Positions 43,309-51,815 of a stretch of 64,000 nt of DNA are shown in pieces (the stretch's first letter is position 1; every line of letters begins with the position of its first letter). A program made the translations under genes and the position numbers. Source of the stretch: a virus. The stretch lies in IMG/VR virus record IMGVR_UViG_3300025133_009608, positions 62,001-126,000 of that record. One strand, given 5' to 3'. Below the pieces are notes generated by a model, which saw only the letters and a list, made by a program, of their open reading frames with translations, did not search any database and was not told the origin of the DNA.

Positions 43309-44235
43309 CTATTCTAGTTCTTCGATTATTTTATTTAGCCGTCGTGAAAGATTGGGATGCTGAGAAGCCGCAGGGATCAGCCATGGAAGGTTGTTTTTTG
43401 AAAAAACTCCCATTAGACCCTCTACTACTTCGTAGTCTCCCGTATCCACAAAAAGCATAAGCCGCTGCTCAATTTTGGCAATCTCTTTCTTGTTATCATT
43501 TAAGATAATAAGCTGGGCAGGATTTAGGTCGCGCTCCTTTGTCCAATATCCAAATGGATATCTAAGCTGATTCACTCTGGCTACAAAGTTATTAATGAGG
43601 GTTCTTTTCATTGTCTTTGTTCCCCTCTTTGCAACATGAGCCAGTATGTCGGGCGAAACAGCGTTTCTGTCAGACGCTTTTCTGATAATAGAATTCCTTT
43701 CCGAAACGGCGCCTTTCTTTCTGCTTATCCTGTTCCATAGATAATTATAGAAACTAGGATCTTCAGAAGTACTGCTCCCAACGGACTCCCACATGCGATA
43801 TGTTCGAACACTCTGATCTGTCAGGCCATGCCTTGAGATCTCTGAAAGATAATCAAAATCAGTTATTGACCTTGAAATCTCCGCTCTAAGCCGATTTGAT
43901 TCGATCTCAAGATCGACTGAGATGGAGTTATAAATTTTATTGATAATGAATGCTTTTACACTTGGAGTTAACCCTGGAATGTCATCTGAGTTACATCTCA
44001 ATACCTGAGACAAGAGTGCGTCCCTTGCTTCAGGGAGCTGCTCCCACAGGTAGGTGAAGTTTTCTCCGGTCAAAATCTTGAACTCCCCGGAGTTATAATA
44101 ATAACTCCGAGAACAGTCCGCCGTTACTGCCGACTTAACTGCCAACTCATAAAAGGCCTCATCTGGAGTCCAGTTTGAGTGTAGCGAAATTAAATTTAAA
44201 ATATCAACTCTTGAATTTTCTTTTGCCTCTTCCAT
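43309..44235 (-). CDS. Helical-repeat (HEAT-like) protein, paralogue family member
   Basis: About 308 residues from ATG 44235 (GGGAG 7 nt upstream, 2 bp after the preceding stop); the distal ATG at 44283 would overlap the neighbour. All-helical, with short helix pairs such as VSPDILAHVAKRGTKTMKRT. Its C-terminal helix (LPWLIPAASQHPNLSRRLNK) resembles the ends of the proteins at 44238 and 53606. It probably belongs to a phage family of HEAT-like scaffold or adaptor proteins with copies in at least three places in the window. Function unknown. Confidence 0.65.
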   Translation of the reverse strand: MEEAKENSRVDILNLISLHSNWTPDEAFYELAVKSAVTADCSRSYYYNSGEFKILTGENFTYLWEQLPEARDALLSQVLRCNSDDIPGLTPSVKAFIINKIYNSISVDLEIESNRLRAEISRSITDFDYLSEISRHGLTDQSVRTYRMWESVGSSTSEDPSFYNYLWNRISRKKGAVSERNSIIRKASDRNAVSPDILAHVAKRGTKTMKRTLINNFVARVNQLRYPFGYWTKERDLNPAQLIILNDNKKEIAKIEQRLMLFVDTGDYEVVEGLMGVFSKNNLPWLIPAASQHPNLSRRLNKIIEELE

Positions 44236-44237
44236 CT

Positions 44238-44987
44238 TTACTCTCCCGAGTCCAATCGTGCTTGAAGTCTTTTTGCTATCCACTTGTTTTTCATATTCCT
44301 ATTGCCAAGAAGCATAGGGATGCTGGAAATATTTATCTTGTCTATAAGAACCGAGAATACCGCTCCAGATATTTCTTTTGTCATTTTTGACAACCTTGAG
44401 TATCCCATTGGAGCCAAGTGAACCGCCTGTACTCTAATGTCTTTTGTTTTATCATCTAGCATTTCATCCAGACACTCTACCGTTCCAAGCCTTGAGAACA
44501 CAACCTCTCTTATCTTTGCATCCTTACTTCTCCTTAGCTGCCTCAAGGTATCAATAGTGCAGTATTGAGCCGCAAATAACTGCGCTGGGCCATTAAGATT
44601 TAGGGCGACATCATTTAGGATCGATATATCTTCATATGAAGATGAACGCAGAAGAGATTCAATCATAGTGCCGTAGTTAAAGCTATATCTGCCGGATGAT
44701 GTTTCTGCCTCATTCTCTATTGCCATCTTGATGACTCTGGAGCCAAGTCTCGGATTTGATTTGGCGATAGCCGCGAAAGCCATCTTCGAATACCAATCAT
44801 TTTGTCCCGAAAGAAATGCCCTAGAAAACAACTCTTCGCTTGAAAGAATCTGAAGAAGCGCCTCCTCTTCTGTTTCTGAAAAGATAAAATTTGTCTTCGA
44901 ATAACTTCCAGACCTATAGTTGGCCTCTATGAGCTTTATTCCATTATTTATCTTATCGATTGTGTCGTTTATTTGTTCCGTCATCAT
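44238..44987 (-). CDS. HEAT-like repeat protein, paralogue family member
   Basis: About 250 residues from ATG 44987 (GGAG 6 nt upstream, within the end of the DHH gene). Degenerate ~30-residue helical repeats are visible: LRQLRRSKDAKIREVVFSRL, then TVECLDEMLDDKTKDIRVQA. These show the Asp/Lys-x-x-(I/V)-R-x-x-(V/A) pattern of HEAT repeats. C-terminus ISSIPMLLGNRNMKNKWIAK matches the same position in its neighbours. Probably a protein-interaction scaffold. Function unknown. Confidence 0.68.
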   Translation of the reverse strand: MMTEQINDTIDKINNGIKLIEANYRSGSYSKTNFIFSETEEEALLQILSSEELFSRAFLSGQNDWYSKMAFAAIAKSNPRLGSRVIKMAIENEAETSSGRYSFNYGTMIESLLRSSSYEDISILNDVALNLNGPAQLFAAQYCTIDTLRQLRRSKDAKIREVVFSRLGTVECLDEMLDDKTKDIRVQAVHLAPMGYSRLSKMTKEISGAVFSVLIDKINISSIPMLLGNRNMKNKWIAKRLQARLDSGE

Positions 44988-45822
44988 ATTCAACTCCAAT
45001 AAATTCATCTATATTATCAACTCTAAATCCTGCGGCCGACCGATGCCCCCCGCCTCCAAAGCTTGAGGCAATCTCTGAAACATCAATTCCATTCTCTCTC
45101 GATCTCAAAGAAACCCTAAACCCGCTTCCATCGAAATAATAAGCCGCCGCAAATGGGCTCCCCTCTGAAAGTTGACCTGCTATTTCCGACTGGAAAAAAG
45201 ATATATTTATAGCCGGAACTTCATAGCCAGCAATATTCATCTTAAAAGAATTCTTAATTAGGCTAGCTATTAGGACATCTTTATACCTTAGAATTCCCCT
45301 TCCGGTACTCACCACCTTTGAATGAGCAGGAGAGTCGCTATCCAATAGAGAGATATGCAGGTCATCCCATGCCTCAAATGTCTTTGGATAAGAATCAATT
45401 GTGGAAAGTATTTCTCTTGAGAAGTCCAACTTCCAATTCCACAAGTCTCTATCTTCAACATGCAGAACGATCGGAGGGACGTTATCTTCTCCGAAAAGAT
45501 ACTTCCAAGAAAGATATGCTCCGGAGTGACTCATGTCAAACTCACAGAAATCCAAATCCCCCAGCTCTTTCTCCGCCGTAATATGATGGTCTATAACGAC
45601 CAATGATTTTGCGGCATCCTTCATCTTCAACAATGTAAGCCGATTATAGGAAAAATCCACAATATATACGGTCTTGCCCTCTATCGGTGGAGGTGGCTCT
45701 CCGTGCTTTGCCGGAATGTACTTGGCTTTATCCCCATACTTTTTCCAAAATGCGAAGGCAGAGCAAAACCCGTCTGGACAATTTGCATGATATAATACAA
45801 CTATATTTTTTTCTTCTTCCAC
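44953..45822 (-). CDS. DHH-family phosphoesterase
   Basis: 289 residues. Motifs: YHANCPDGFCSA (D17), VYIVDFSY (D56), VIDHH (77-80) and, at the C-terminus, the DHHA1 nucleic-acid-binding loop ASSFGGGGHRSAAGF. Family members are NrnA-type oligoribonucleases, cyclic-dinucleotide phosphodiesterases and inorganic pyrophosphatase-like enzymes. The D-H-H plus GGGGH layout fits the nano-RNase/c-di-nucleotide group. It could recycle short RNA into nucleotides or destroy host cyclic-dinucleotide signals, including those of defence systems. The sequence does not separate these. It starts 1 bp after the PurA stop. Confidence 0.85.
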   Translation of the reverse strand: MEEEKNIVVLYHANCPDGFCSAFAFWKKYGDKAKYIPAKHGEPPPPIEGKTVYIVDFSYNRLTLLKMKDAAKSLVVIDHHITAEKELGDLDFCEFDMSHSGAYLSWKYLFGEDNVPPIVLHVEDRDLWNWKLDFSREILSTIDSYPKTFEAWDDLHISLLDSDSPAHSKVVSTGRGILRYKDVLIASLIKNSFKMNIAGYEVPAINISFFQSEIAGQLSEGSPFAAAYYFDGSGFRVSLRSRENGIDVSEIASSFGGGGHRSAAGFRVDNIDEFIGVEYDDGTNKRHNR

Positions 45823-46842
45823 TTAAATAACCTCTGGAGAGTATGAAAACAATACTTCCTTTACATTAGAGGTATTTTCCTCCAGCTTCCTTTCTATAAA
45901 TACTTTCATCTTAGCCAAGTTTAAAAACTCAATAATAGAATCATTATGGAACAACTTAAACACATTGAATTCTTCAAGTATATCGCACTTGCTTATTACA
46001 AGATGAGTCGTTCCGGTAACTTCTGCGGCATAAATTAGATTATCTAAATTCATCCAATTTACTTTCCTTCTTCTCCCGGTTGTAACTCCATATTCTTTCC
46101 CCAACTCCCCAAGCTCTGATAGCTCCGGATCATCAAGAAGGGACGCCGGGAATCTTGGATCTTCTCCTGAGCGGGTATCGTAAATTTTCGAACACCCCCA
46201 TATCTCATTAATCTTTTGAGGGGCGAATCCCAAACTGCAAGCTGCATAAGGAAGCGTTTCGCTGGAAGTTACATATGGATATAACCCATGATTTACATCA
46301 AGATAAAATCCCTGAGCACCTTCGCATAAAATGTTTCCGGAAAGTCTGCCATTCCAAATTATAGATGAATCCAAAGTTCCGTCTGCAAGTATCCCCGTTC
46401 TTGCATACTTAGAGGCATAAGCCGGAGCAATTCCTTTTGATGTTGTTCCCAACTTTGCCGCAAGGTTCTTTTTATCAAAAGCAATATGTTCGTCTGTAAC
46501 GATATGACAATTTGGATGAACCTTTACCAGAGAGGTATCAAATCCATTTTGATTTAAATAATCGATCTCTTTATAAAAAGACTCCGGATGCAGAACGCAC
46601 CCCGGCCCGATAAGGGATGTTATTCCATGGAAAACTCCGGACGGGATGAGGTGGGTTTGATACTTTTTCCCATCAAGAAATACAGTGTGTCCTGCGTTGT
46701 TTCCTCCGGCCCATCTTGCAACCATATTATAATAACTTGATCCATCAGGGCTCTTCTTTTTTGAAAGGGCAGAGGAGATTTTCCCTTTACCCTCGTCCCC
46801 CCAGCAAAGCCCAACTGCTATATCAACCGAATTAACTGTCAT
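45823..46842 (-). CDS. purA: Adenylosuccinate synthetase (PurA-type)
   Basis: 339 residues, the short length of archaeal and phage forms (bacterial PurA ~430). Catalytic loop CWGDEGKGK (13-21) keeps the Asp16 that PurZ enzymes of 2-aminoadenine phages replace with Ser. GGNNAGHTV supplies the catalytic His52. Also present are HLIPSGVFH, GTTSKGIAPAYASKYARTG, EGAQGFYLDVNHGLYPYVTS and the C-terminal GVTTGRRRKVNWMNLD. It joins IMP (or dGMP, if PurZ-like) to aspartate using GTP. With the IMPDH-like gene in the same unit it would control the adenine/guanine branch point. Substrate choice cannot be read from sequence. Confidence 0.92.
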   Translation of the reverse strand: MTVNSVDIAVGLCWGDEGKGKISSALSKKKSPDGSSYYNMVARWAGGNNAGHTVFLDGKKYQTHLIPSGVFHGITSLIGPGCVLHPESFYKEIDYLNQNGFDTSLVKVHPNCHIVTDEHIAFDKKNLAAKLGTTSKGIAPAYASKYARTGILADGTLDSSIIWNGRLSGNILCEGAQGFYLDVNHGLYPYVTSSETLPYAACSLGFAPQKINEIWGCSKIYDTRSGEDPRFPASLLDDPELSELGELGKEYGVTTGRRRKVNWMNLDNLIYAAEVTGTTHLVISKCDILEEFNVFKLFHNDSIIEFLNLAKMKVFIERKLEENTSNVKEVLFSYSPEVI

Positions 46843-47398
46843 CAGTTTCTCCTAAAGATTCTTGTGATTCAATCTTCTTTATTTTACTTGGGCGGCGCAG
46901 AAAAGTAATGCCCTCTTTGTGAGAAGATACTGTTGCGGTAAAAGTTATCGTATCGCCGGGACCGAAAGAATAAGCCTTTGTGGTTTTAAAGAAATACTTC
47001 CAACCATTTTGATCTGCCGCCAAAATCGCTGGCATCGGATACTGAGAGTTTCCTTTCGGGTCGCAAATCTTAACAATATTGAATGGGCCAAGATCATATC
47101 TAGTTCCCTCAAGATAGCTCGGGGTATCTAATGATATTGATGTAATTAAAGATTCTGTCCACTTGTTTATTGAGGCAATCCATTTCTCGGACAGCTTGTG
47201 CGGAGACTCTGTAATTATAGATATTGTTTTCTCGATCCAATCATTAGTCTTTCTTCCCCTCTCTCTTGCCAAAAGGGGTACGGCCATCGGATGAATCGCA
47301 TTTAGATTCTTTTCTGACAGCCGACTAATCTCTTCTTTTGATAAACGCTTTTTTCTGCGCCTCTTCTTCGGAGCATTATTGTTGAATATATTAATCAT
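46832..47398 (-). CDS. Unknown protein with basic N-terminus and beta-rich C-terminal domain
   Basis: About 188 residues from ATG 47398; a TTG at 47425 would add nine residues and sits only ~22 bp from the late -10 box. The N-terminus is strongly basic (APKKRRRKKRLSKEE). The C-terminal ~90 residues end with GWKYFFKTTKAYSFGPGDTI, then FTATVSSHKEGITFLRRPSK. This resembles small OB-like modules at the ends of phage helicase or nuclease proteins (GD-x-(I/V)-x-F-x-A-x-V). First gene after a late promoter and overlapping purA by 11 bp. Function unknown. Confidence 0.6.
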   Translation of the reverse strand: MINIFNNNAPKKRRRKKRLSKEEISRLSEKNLNAIHPMAVPLLARERGRKTNDWIEKTISIITESPHKLSEKWIASINKWTESLITSISLDTPSYLEGTRYDLGPFNIVKICDPKGNSQYPMPAILAADQNGWKYFFKTTKAYSFGPGDTITFTATVSSHKEGITFLRRPSKIKKIESQESLGETDDS

Positions 47399-47430
47399 CT
47401 TAAAACAATCTCGGTTGCGGTTCAACTACC

Positions 47431-47463
47431 AATAATGAATCGAGATTATTTATATCAAAATTT
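47431..47463 (-). promoter_or_regulatory. T4-like late promoter (TATAAATA) for the purA unit
   Basis: Minus strand TTTTGATATAAATAATCTCG with TATAAATA at 47454-47447, then ATTCATTATTGG. One base in the downstream half differs from the other copies. It lies 18 bp after the stop of the large virion gene and drives the genes from 47398 down towards 41090. Confidence 0.8.
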
Positions 47464-47481
47464 AATGACGATGATTATATT

Positions 47482-50400
47482 CTATCGGAGACGTCTGGCG
47501 AGATTAGTCTCTCCCAAGCCGTTTAATATGGCCGCGATGATACATGTGTTTGCTATCTTACCAAGAGTCTCTGTCCGGTCCGGGATGGGCGAATATTCGC
47601 CATTAGTTGTGGAAAAAAAATAGACCCCAAACCTTCCAAGGAGATAGTTTCCAAGCAGATCCCTGGCCGCTTGGACATATTCTGTAGGCTCGGGCGAGTT
47701 GTCTAATAAAACCTTTTTTAATCCTCCCCCGTCATTCCGAAACGCTCTTCCAGATAGATCGACGGAAGTGTTCGGGCTACTTATAGAATAAATATCACCG
47801 GGACCATTTCCTGTTTGATTGGAAATTAGATTACTGATGGTCCTGGTAGTAATCAACTCATTTACTTTGGCCTGAATTTCGGCCCCTTGATTCTGGCTAG
47901 CACGCGCAGCCGCTTGCTGCTGAGTCGGGGCGTTCGTGGGGGTTCTGCCGCTGAGTCCTGAAATGGATGTGCCAGCACCATTAGCAGCAGCAGCAGTATC
48001 CATATCCATAATCATTTTCTTTATATCGTTTTTAATTGCAGTATTCTCCATCCAAAGATCGACGAACCTTACGGTGCCTCCCGCGCTTCTCTTATATCTT
48101 CCAAATACATACATTCCATAAGGTTCTTCTCCATGCTTACTCCATAGGGAATCAAGATGGGAGCTGAGATTCGCGCTTCCAATTGCGTCCTTTGCCGACT
48201 CCCAAGCGTTATTTAATGCCGAATAACTGGGCAAGTTATCCGGCCACTCTTGGTCGCGGCTCCCAAAGAAGTTTCTAATAATATCGTCAGTTACACTCGC
48301 TTCCCTTTGGGTGTTCTCGACGGATGCATAAGGATCAAGTCGCACCCCACTAGCCTGCTGTGATTCGCTCATTTGATCAATGGTACTTTTCAGGCGAGAA
48401 AGAGCTGCTTCCGGACCGGATGAGGATTCCCAAGACTCAGCGTAACTTGCATCATTCCTCATTCTTGTAAAAAAAGGATCATGGGAAGCTGGAACGTATC
48501 CAGGATTGTTTTTAAAAGAATCATGAGCCGCTACCCAAAAATTATACCAAGCCGTCTGTGTATTTGAACCCCAATCATCGTCGATATTACCGGTGTAGTA
48601 TCGACCGGTTTGTAGTTCTGTTTGTATCTTTCCAATATTGCCGTTTGCGGCGGTTTGCCGTGGCTGCGGCGAATAATTAGGAAAGGGATTTACATTTCCG
48701 TTTGCTGAGGCGCCACCTGAGCCGCCTCTGGGGCCACCTCCTCTGGAGGCTCCAGCGGGTGGGGATTGACCGATGGGTTGCGCCGTCTTATCTAATGAAT
48801 CCTTTTTTTTTGATCTGCTCGATATTGCCCTTAGGGCCACATGATCATCTGCAAACGACTCCAGCATCCATGTAGCAGCGGACCCTGCTTTTGATAGCCA
48901 CCTTCCATTCATCTTAATCCAGAGTTTTCCTTCGTCGCTGGCATCGTCAATCGGCCCCGTTTGATCAGCATCAATATCGTCCTTCCAGGTATAATCTCTC
49001 AAAGGAATAACTATGCCCCTGCTTTGACGAGCTTGGGCTATGGTGTTGAGCGAGCGGAAAAAAAGCACTCTAGTATTTTCCGAATCAAATACGTGGTGGG
49101 CTCCACTATCATAGACTATGTGCGACACCATTTCTGGGTTTAGAATAAAGGGAGATTCGTCAAGATTTCCTTCGACTATTTCAAAATTGGTATCGCCCAC
49201 GGTTTTTGTATTATTTGCCCGGCTGGTGACTGCGACTGGAGCATAACCTCTATCATAAGCAGACTTGAGAGCTTCCAGGGTGTCCTTAGCACCTGCGTAG
49301 TAAGGAGCAGACTGACTCCCCGGATTAGTGCCGGTCCCGAATAAAAAATCGTTTAATTCAGTAACATCGTCATCCGAGCCCCCATGAGCAAGGTCTTGTG
49401 TTTGTTGCTCGAAGCTCTGTCTAAATAATGGAAAGGTGGATAAACTGCCGCGATTGTAGGCTCTTTTTATGCTCCTTATTATTACATCAAAAGTTGTTGC
49501 GTCCGTACTCTGAAATAGGTTGTCGTCGTCCTCTTTGATTGCAAGTCTCGCCGCGTCAAGAAAGCTGCCCATGGCACTGAAAATAGGATCACCTGTTGCC
49601 ATCTTTCTAATCATATTTGATCGAAGTAATGAAAGTCTCTCCAGCCGAGCATTATGGATATCATAAGCATGGCGCAACCCTTCGGCCGCAGCACGCGCAT
49701 CGTTGTAGAAAGGAGCAGATTGACGCCCCGGATTATTGCCGGTCCTGAATAAAAAATCGTTTAATTCAGTAACATCGTCATCCGAGCCCCCTTGAGCAAG
49801 GCCTTGTGTTTGTTGCTCGAAGCTCTGTTTAAATAATGGAAAGGTGGATAAATTGCCGCGATTGTACCGATCTAATAATACACGCTCAATTGATTCAAAG
49901 GCCGTGAAGTCACGGCCCTGAAATAGGTTGTCGTCGTCCTCGTTAATTGCTCTTTTTGTTGCCGCCAAAAAAGCCCGCATGGCAGGCCGAATAGTGTCAG
50001 GAGTATTCTTCTCCGGTTTGGCGGCCAAGTCATCAGGGGTATTCTGCGGAGCCTGCACAGGACCATGGAGGTCGCCCGTATAGGCCATCTTTCTAATCAT
50101 ATTTGATTGAGCGGCATACCCGGAGTTATTTAAAGCCAAAGCTAATTTCTTTAATTCATTATTCATTTTACTTTCCCTTGATGTAACAACCCTTGATTCA
50201 TCGCCGAAGCCCAGCCACGAAAAGAAGTCTTTCTCAGATTTATCTTTATTATTAGTAGGATTTCCAAGAACATTATACTCGGAAGTTCCGGAATCTTTTC
50301 TTTGAATATTAACGGGAGGTTGATCCTCCGGCAAATCCATTGGCGATGACTTTCCGAAGCCCGAAGAATCCGAAGCCTCTTGATCGCCATCTCCATAATT

Positions 50401-50640
50401 TATAACTTGCTTTTCAATTGCGCCGGGAACAGATCCAATCGGCATACTGGTAAGTCCTATTGCCTCTTTTACGTTTCTGGCCTTAATTCTTTCTGTCAAA
50501 GTTTTGCCCGATTGCTCCGCATCGAATTCGTGCTCGTCGGGATCTGACATGGGATAATTAACCTCTTCATTTCTTCTATTTAATGTTGGCATGTTTTCGG
50601 AGATTGGTGCCAAGTCCAATATAGAAATTTCTTTATCCAT
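47482..50640 (-). CDS. Large virion-like protein with duplicated domain and internal start
   Basis: 1052 residues, no enzyme motif. Residues 1-158 are acidic and linker-like. At residue 159 an in-frame ATG (50166) preceded by AAGGGA 7 nt upstream begins MNNELKKLALALNNSGYAAQ, the helical module found at the N-termini of neighbouring proteins, so an 895-residue internal product is likely. Two ~110-residue repeats follow, both containing EDDDNLFQ and GGSDDDVTELNDFLF. Later comes a peptidoglycan-binding-like stretch (IGKIQTELQTGRYYTGNIDD), then Ala/Gln-rich linkers. It is probably a structural or injected virion protein. Last gene of the 53.3-47.5 kb block. Confidence 0.75.
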   Translation of the reverse strand: MDKEISILDLAPISENMPTLNRRNEEVNYPMSDPDEHEFDAEQSGKTLTERIKARNVKEAIGLTSMPIGSVPGAIEKQVINYGDGDQEASDSSGFGKSSPMDLPEDQPPVNIQRKDSGTSEYNVLGNPTNNKDKSEKDFFSWLGFGDESRVVTSRESKMNNELKKLALALNNSGYAAQSNMIRKMAYTGDLHGPVQAPQNTPDDLAAKPEKNTPDTIRPAMRAFLAATKRAINEDDDNLFQGRDFTAFESIERVLLDRYNRGNLSTFPLFKQSFEQQTQGLAQGGSDDDVTELNDFLFRTGNNPGRQSAPFYNDARAAAEGLRHAYDIHNARLERLSLLRSNMIRKMATGDPIFSAMGSFLDAARLAIKEDDDNLFQSTDATTFDVIIRSIKRAYNRGSLSTFPLFRQSFEQQTQDLAHGGSDDDVTELNDFLFGTGTNPGSQSAPYYAGAKDTLEALKSAYDRGYAPVAVTSRANNTKTVGDTNFEIVEGNLDESPFILNPEMVSHIVYDSGAHHVFDSENTRVLFFRSLNTIAQARQSRGIVIPLRDYTWKDDIDADQTGPIDDASDEGKLWIKMNGRWLSKAGSAATWMLESFADDHVALRAISSRSKKKDSLDKTAQPIGQSPPAGASRGGGPRGGSGGASANGNVNPFPNYSPQPRQTAANGNIGKIQTELQTGRYYTGNIDDDWGSNTQTAWYNFWVAAHDSFKNNPGYVPASHDPFFTRMRNDASYAESWESSSGPEAALSRLKSTIDQMSESQQASGVRLDPYASVENTQREASVTDDIIRNFFGSRDQEWPDNLPSYSALNNAWESAKDAIGSANLSSHLDSLWSKHGEEPYGMYVFGRYKRSAGGTVRFVDLWMENTAIKNDIKKMIMDMDTAAAANGAGTSISGLSGRTPTNAPTQQQAAARASQNQGAEIQAKVNELITTRTISNLISNQTGNGPGDIYSISSPNTSVDLSGRAFRNDGGGLKKVLLDNSPEPTEYVQAARDLLGNYLLGRFGVYFFSTTNGEYSPIPDRTETLGKIANTCIIAAILNGLGETNLARRLR
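49303..49458. repeat. Direct repeat copy B inside the virion-like gene
   Basis: This 156-bp stretch matches 49711-49866 with only a few base differences (offset 408 bp, in frame, 136 codons). It encodes the FPLFRQSFEQQTQDLAHGGS and DDDVTELNDFLF part of the duplicated domain. Confidence 0.88.
49711..49866. repeat. Direct repeat copy A inside the virion-like gene
   Basis: Partner of 49303-49458. High nucleotide identity in this core contrasts with lower similarity in the rest of the duplicated domain, suggesting partial gene conversion or strong constraint. Confidence 0.88.
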
Positions 50641-50643
50641 ATT

Positions 50644-51450
50644 TTAATCGTCGTAAACTTCTTCTTCTAAATCTTCTGCCGGAACTTCTTCCGGGGCTTC
50701 CGCTTCTTGTCTTTCCGCTTCTTCTCGGGCGAGTATTAATGATTCTTCGAGAGACTTCTTTCCGTCAATTAAAAGATTGAAAGCATTTACAAAGTACATC
50801 TCATCATCGAGGCCCCAAGTATTCCAATCCCAAAGATCTTCTCCGGAATATTGTTCCACCCAGTTTTCTAATTGTGATTCTGTTACCTTTTGCCCATTCT
50901 CGAATAAAACATCGAACTCTCCGAAGAATTGATCGACATTTCGATCTTGCTTTCCGCCCACGTTATTATCTGTGGTTGTCTCTGGGAAGCTTCCCCTTCC
51001 GTTAATTAGATCAAAGTCTCTAAAATAATCTTTCCATTTCTGATAAAGCGTTTCGATGGAATCGTCTTTTGTTCCTCCGAGTCTATCAATTAAGCCCGTT
51101 GAGTTTCCCCACCAATCAACGAACGGATAAGCCACCGCGCCTATGGTGGCGGCGATTGCTACTGCGGGCCAAGAAAAGATACCGGCGATGCCCGTTCCAA
51201 TGGCTCCAATTGCAGTGCCAAAAGTAAGACCTCCCGCTCCGGCGAAGGTTCCTGCCACTGATGCTGCTGCAAGCTCCATAGCCACAGACCCCGCGACGGC
51301 CCCGCCAACTCCAACAGCAGCTGCTCCGGCAAGATCAGACGGGTCATCAACTTCATTATATAACTCTTCTACTTCGCTTGCATAAGAGCTAAGACCGCGC
51401 TCATTTAGAGCTACGGATAATACCTTTAATTTATCAGAAACGCTTTGCAC
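50644..51450 (-). CDS. Membrane-active protein with Gly/Ala-rich hydrophobic core
   Basis: 268 residues; GTG start at 51450 with GGGAG 5 nt upstream. The first ~30 residues (SDKLKVLSVALNERGLSSYA) fit the shared N-terminal helical module. Residues ~38-110 form two or three long hydrophobic Gly/Ala-rich segments (AAAVGVGGAVAGSVAMELAA and GIFSWPAVAIAATIGAVAYP) that could insert in a membrane. The rest is acidic, ending EEVPAEDLEEEVYDD. It may be an internal virion protein delivered into the membrane during DNA entry; this is inference. Confidence 0.65.
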   Translation of the reverse strand: MQSVSDKLKVLSVALNERGLSSYASEVEELYNEVDDPSDLAGAAAVGVGGAVAGSVAMELAAASVAGTFAGAGGLTFGTAIGAIGTGIAGIFSWPAVAIAATIGAVAYPFVDWWGNSTGLIDRLGGTKDDSIETLYQKWKDYFRDFDLINGRGSFPETTTDNNVGGKQDRNVDQFFGEFDVLFENGQKVTESQLENWVEQYSGEDLWDWNTWGLDDEMYFVNAFNLLIDGKKSLEESLILAREEAERQEAEAPEEVPAEDLEEEVYDD

Positions 51451-51451
51451 C

Positions 51452-51814
51452 TCAACTCCCGTAAAAAGAACTCTCGCTTACAAACAATGCGGAGAGATCC
51501 AAAGATGACGACGCCTCTTTCTTGATGGCGGGCTTATCTGCGGCAAAGCTAGACTCGAAAAGCTCTTCCTCTCTTGAGTCTTCATCAGCGCTTTCATTAA
51601 GCGCAAATATAGGCTCTTCCATCATATTCTCTTCGGTGGTTGTGGCTGACGGTTCTTCTATGGTTAGCGGATCTTCCGGAAGTTGTTCCATAATATCGTT
51701 AAAGTCATCGCCCCAATCTGCGGTCTTATTTAGTACCGCGTCTAACTTGTCGGCCAAATCTTTATGGCCAAGCTGATCAAGGTGATTAGCGAGCTTTATT
51801 AATTCTTCCAACAT
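51452..51814 (-). CDS. Small acidic protein with shared N-terminal helical module
   Basis: 120 residues. Begins MLEELIKLANHLDQLGHKDL followed by ADKLDAVL, almost the same module as the internal product of the next upstream gene. The remainder is acidic, low-complexity and probably disordered (EEPSATTTEENMMEEP). The size and composition would suit a scaffold, internal head protein or tag carrier. Function unknown. Confidence 0.65.
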   Translation of the reverse strand: MLEELIKLANHLDQLGHKDLADKLDAVLNKTADWGDDFNDIMEQLPEDPLTIEEPSATTTEENMMEEPIFALNESADEDSREEELFESSFAADKPAIKKEASSSLDLSALFVSESSFYGS

Positions 51815-51815
51815 T

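Noticed and set aside
45823-46842. PurZ enzyme of a 2-aminoadenine (Z-genome) pathway
   Set aside because: The catalytic loop keeps Asp (WGDEGKGK) whereas PurZ is described with Ser at this position, and no DatZ, MazZ or DpoZ gene is recognisable; the polymerase here is C-family. Kept as PurA-type, with the substrate open.
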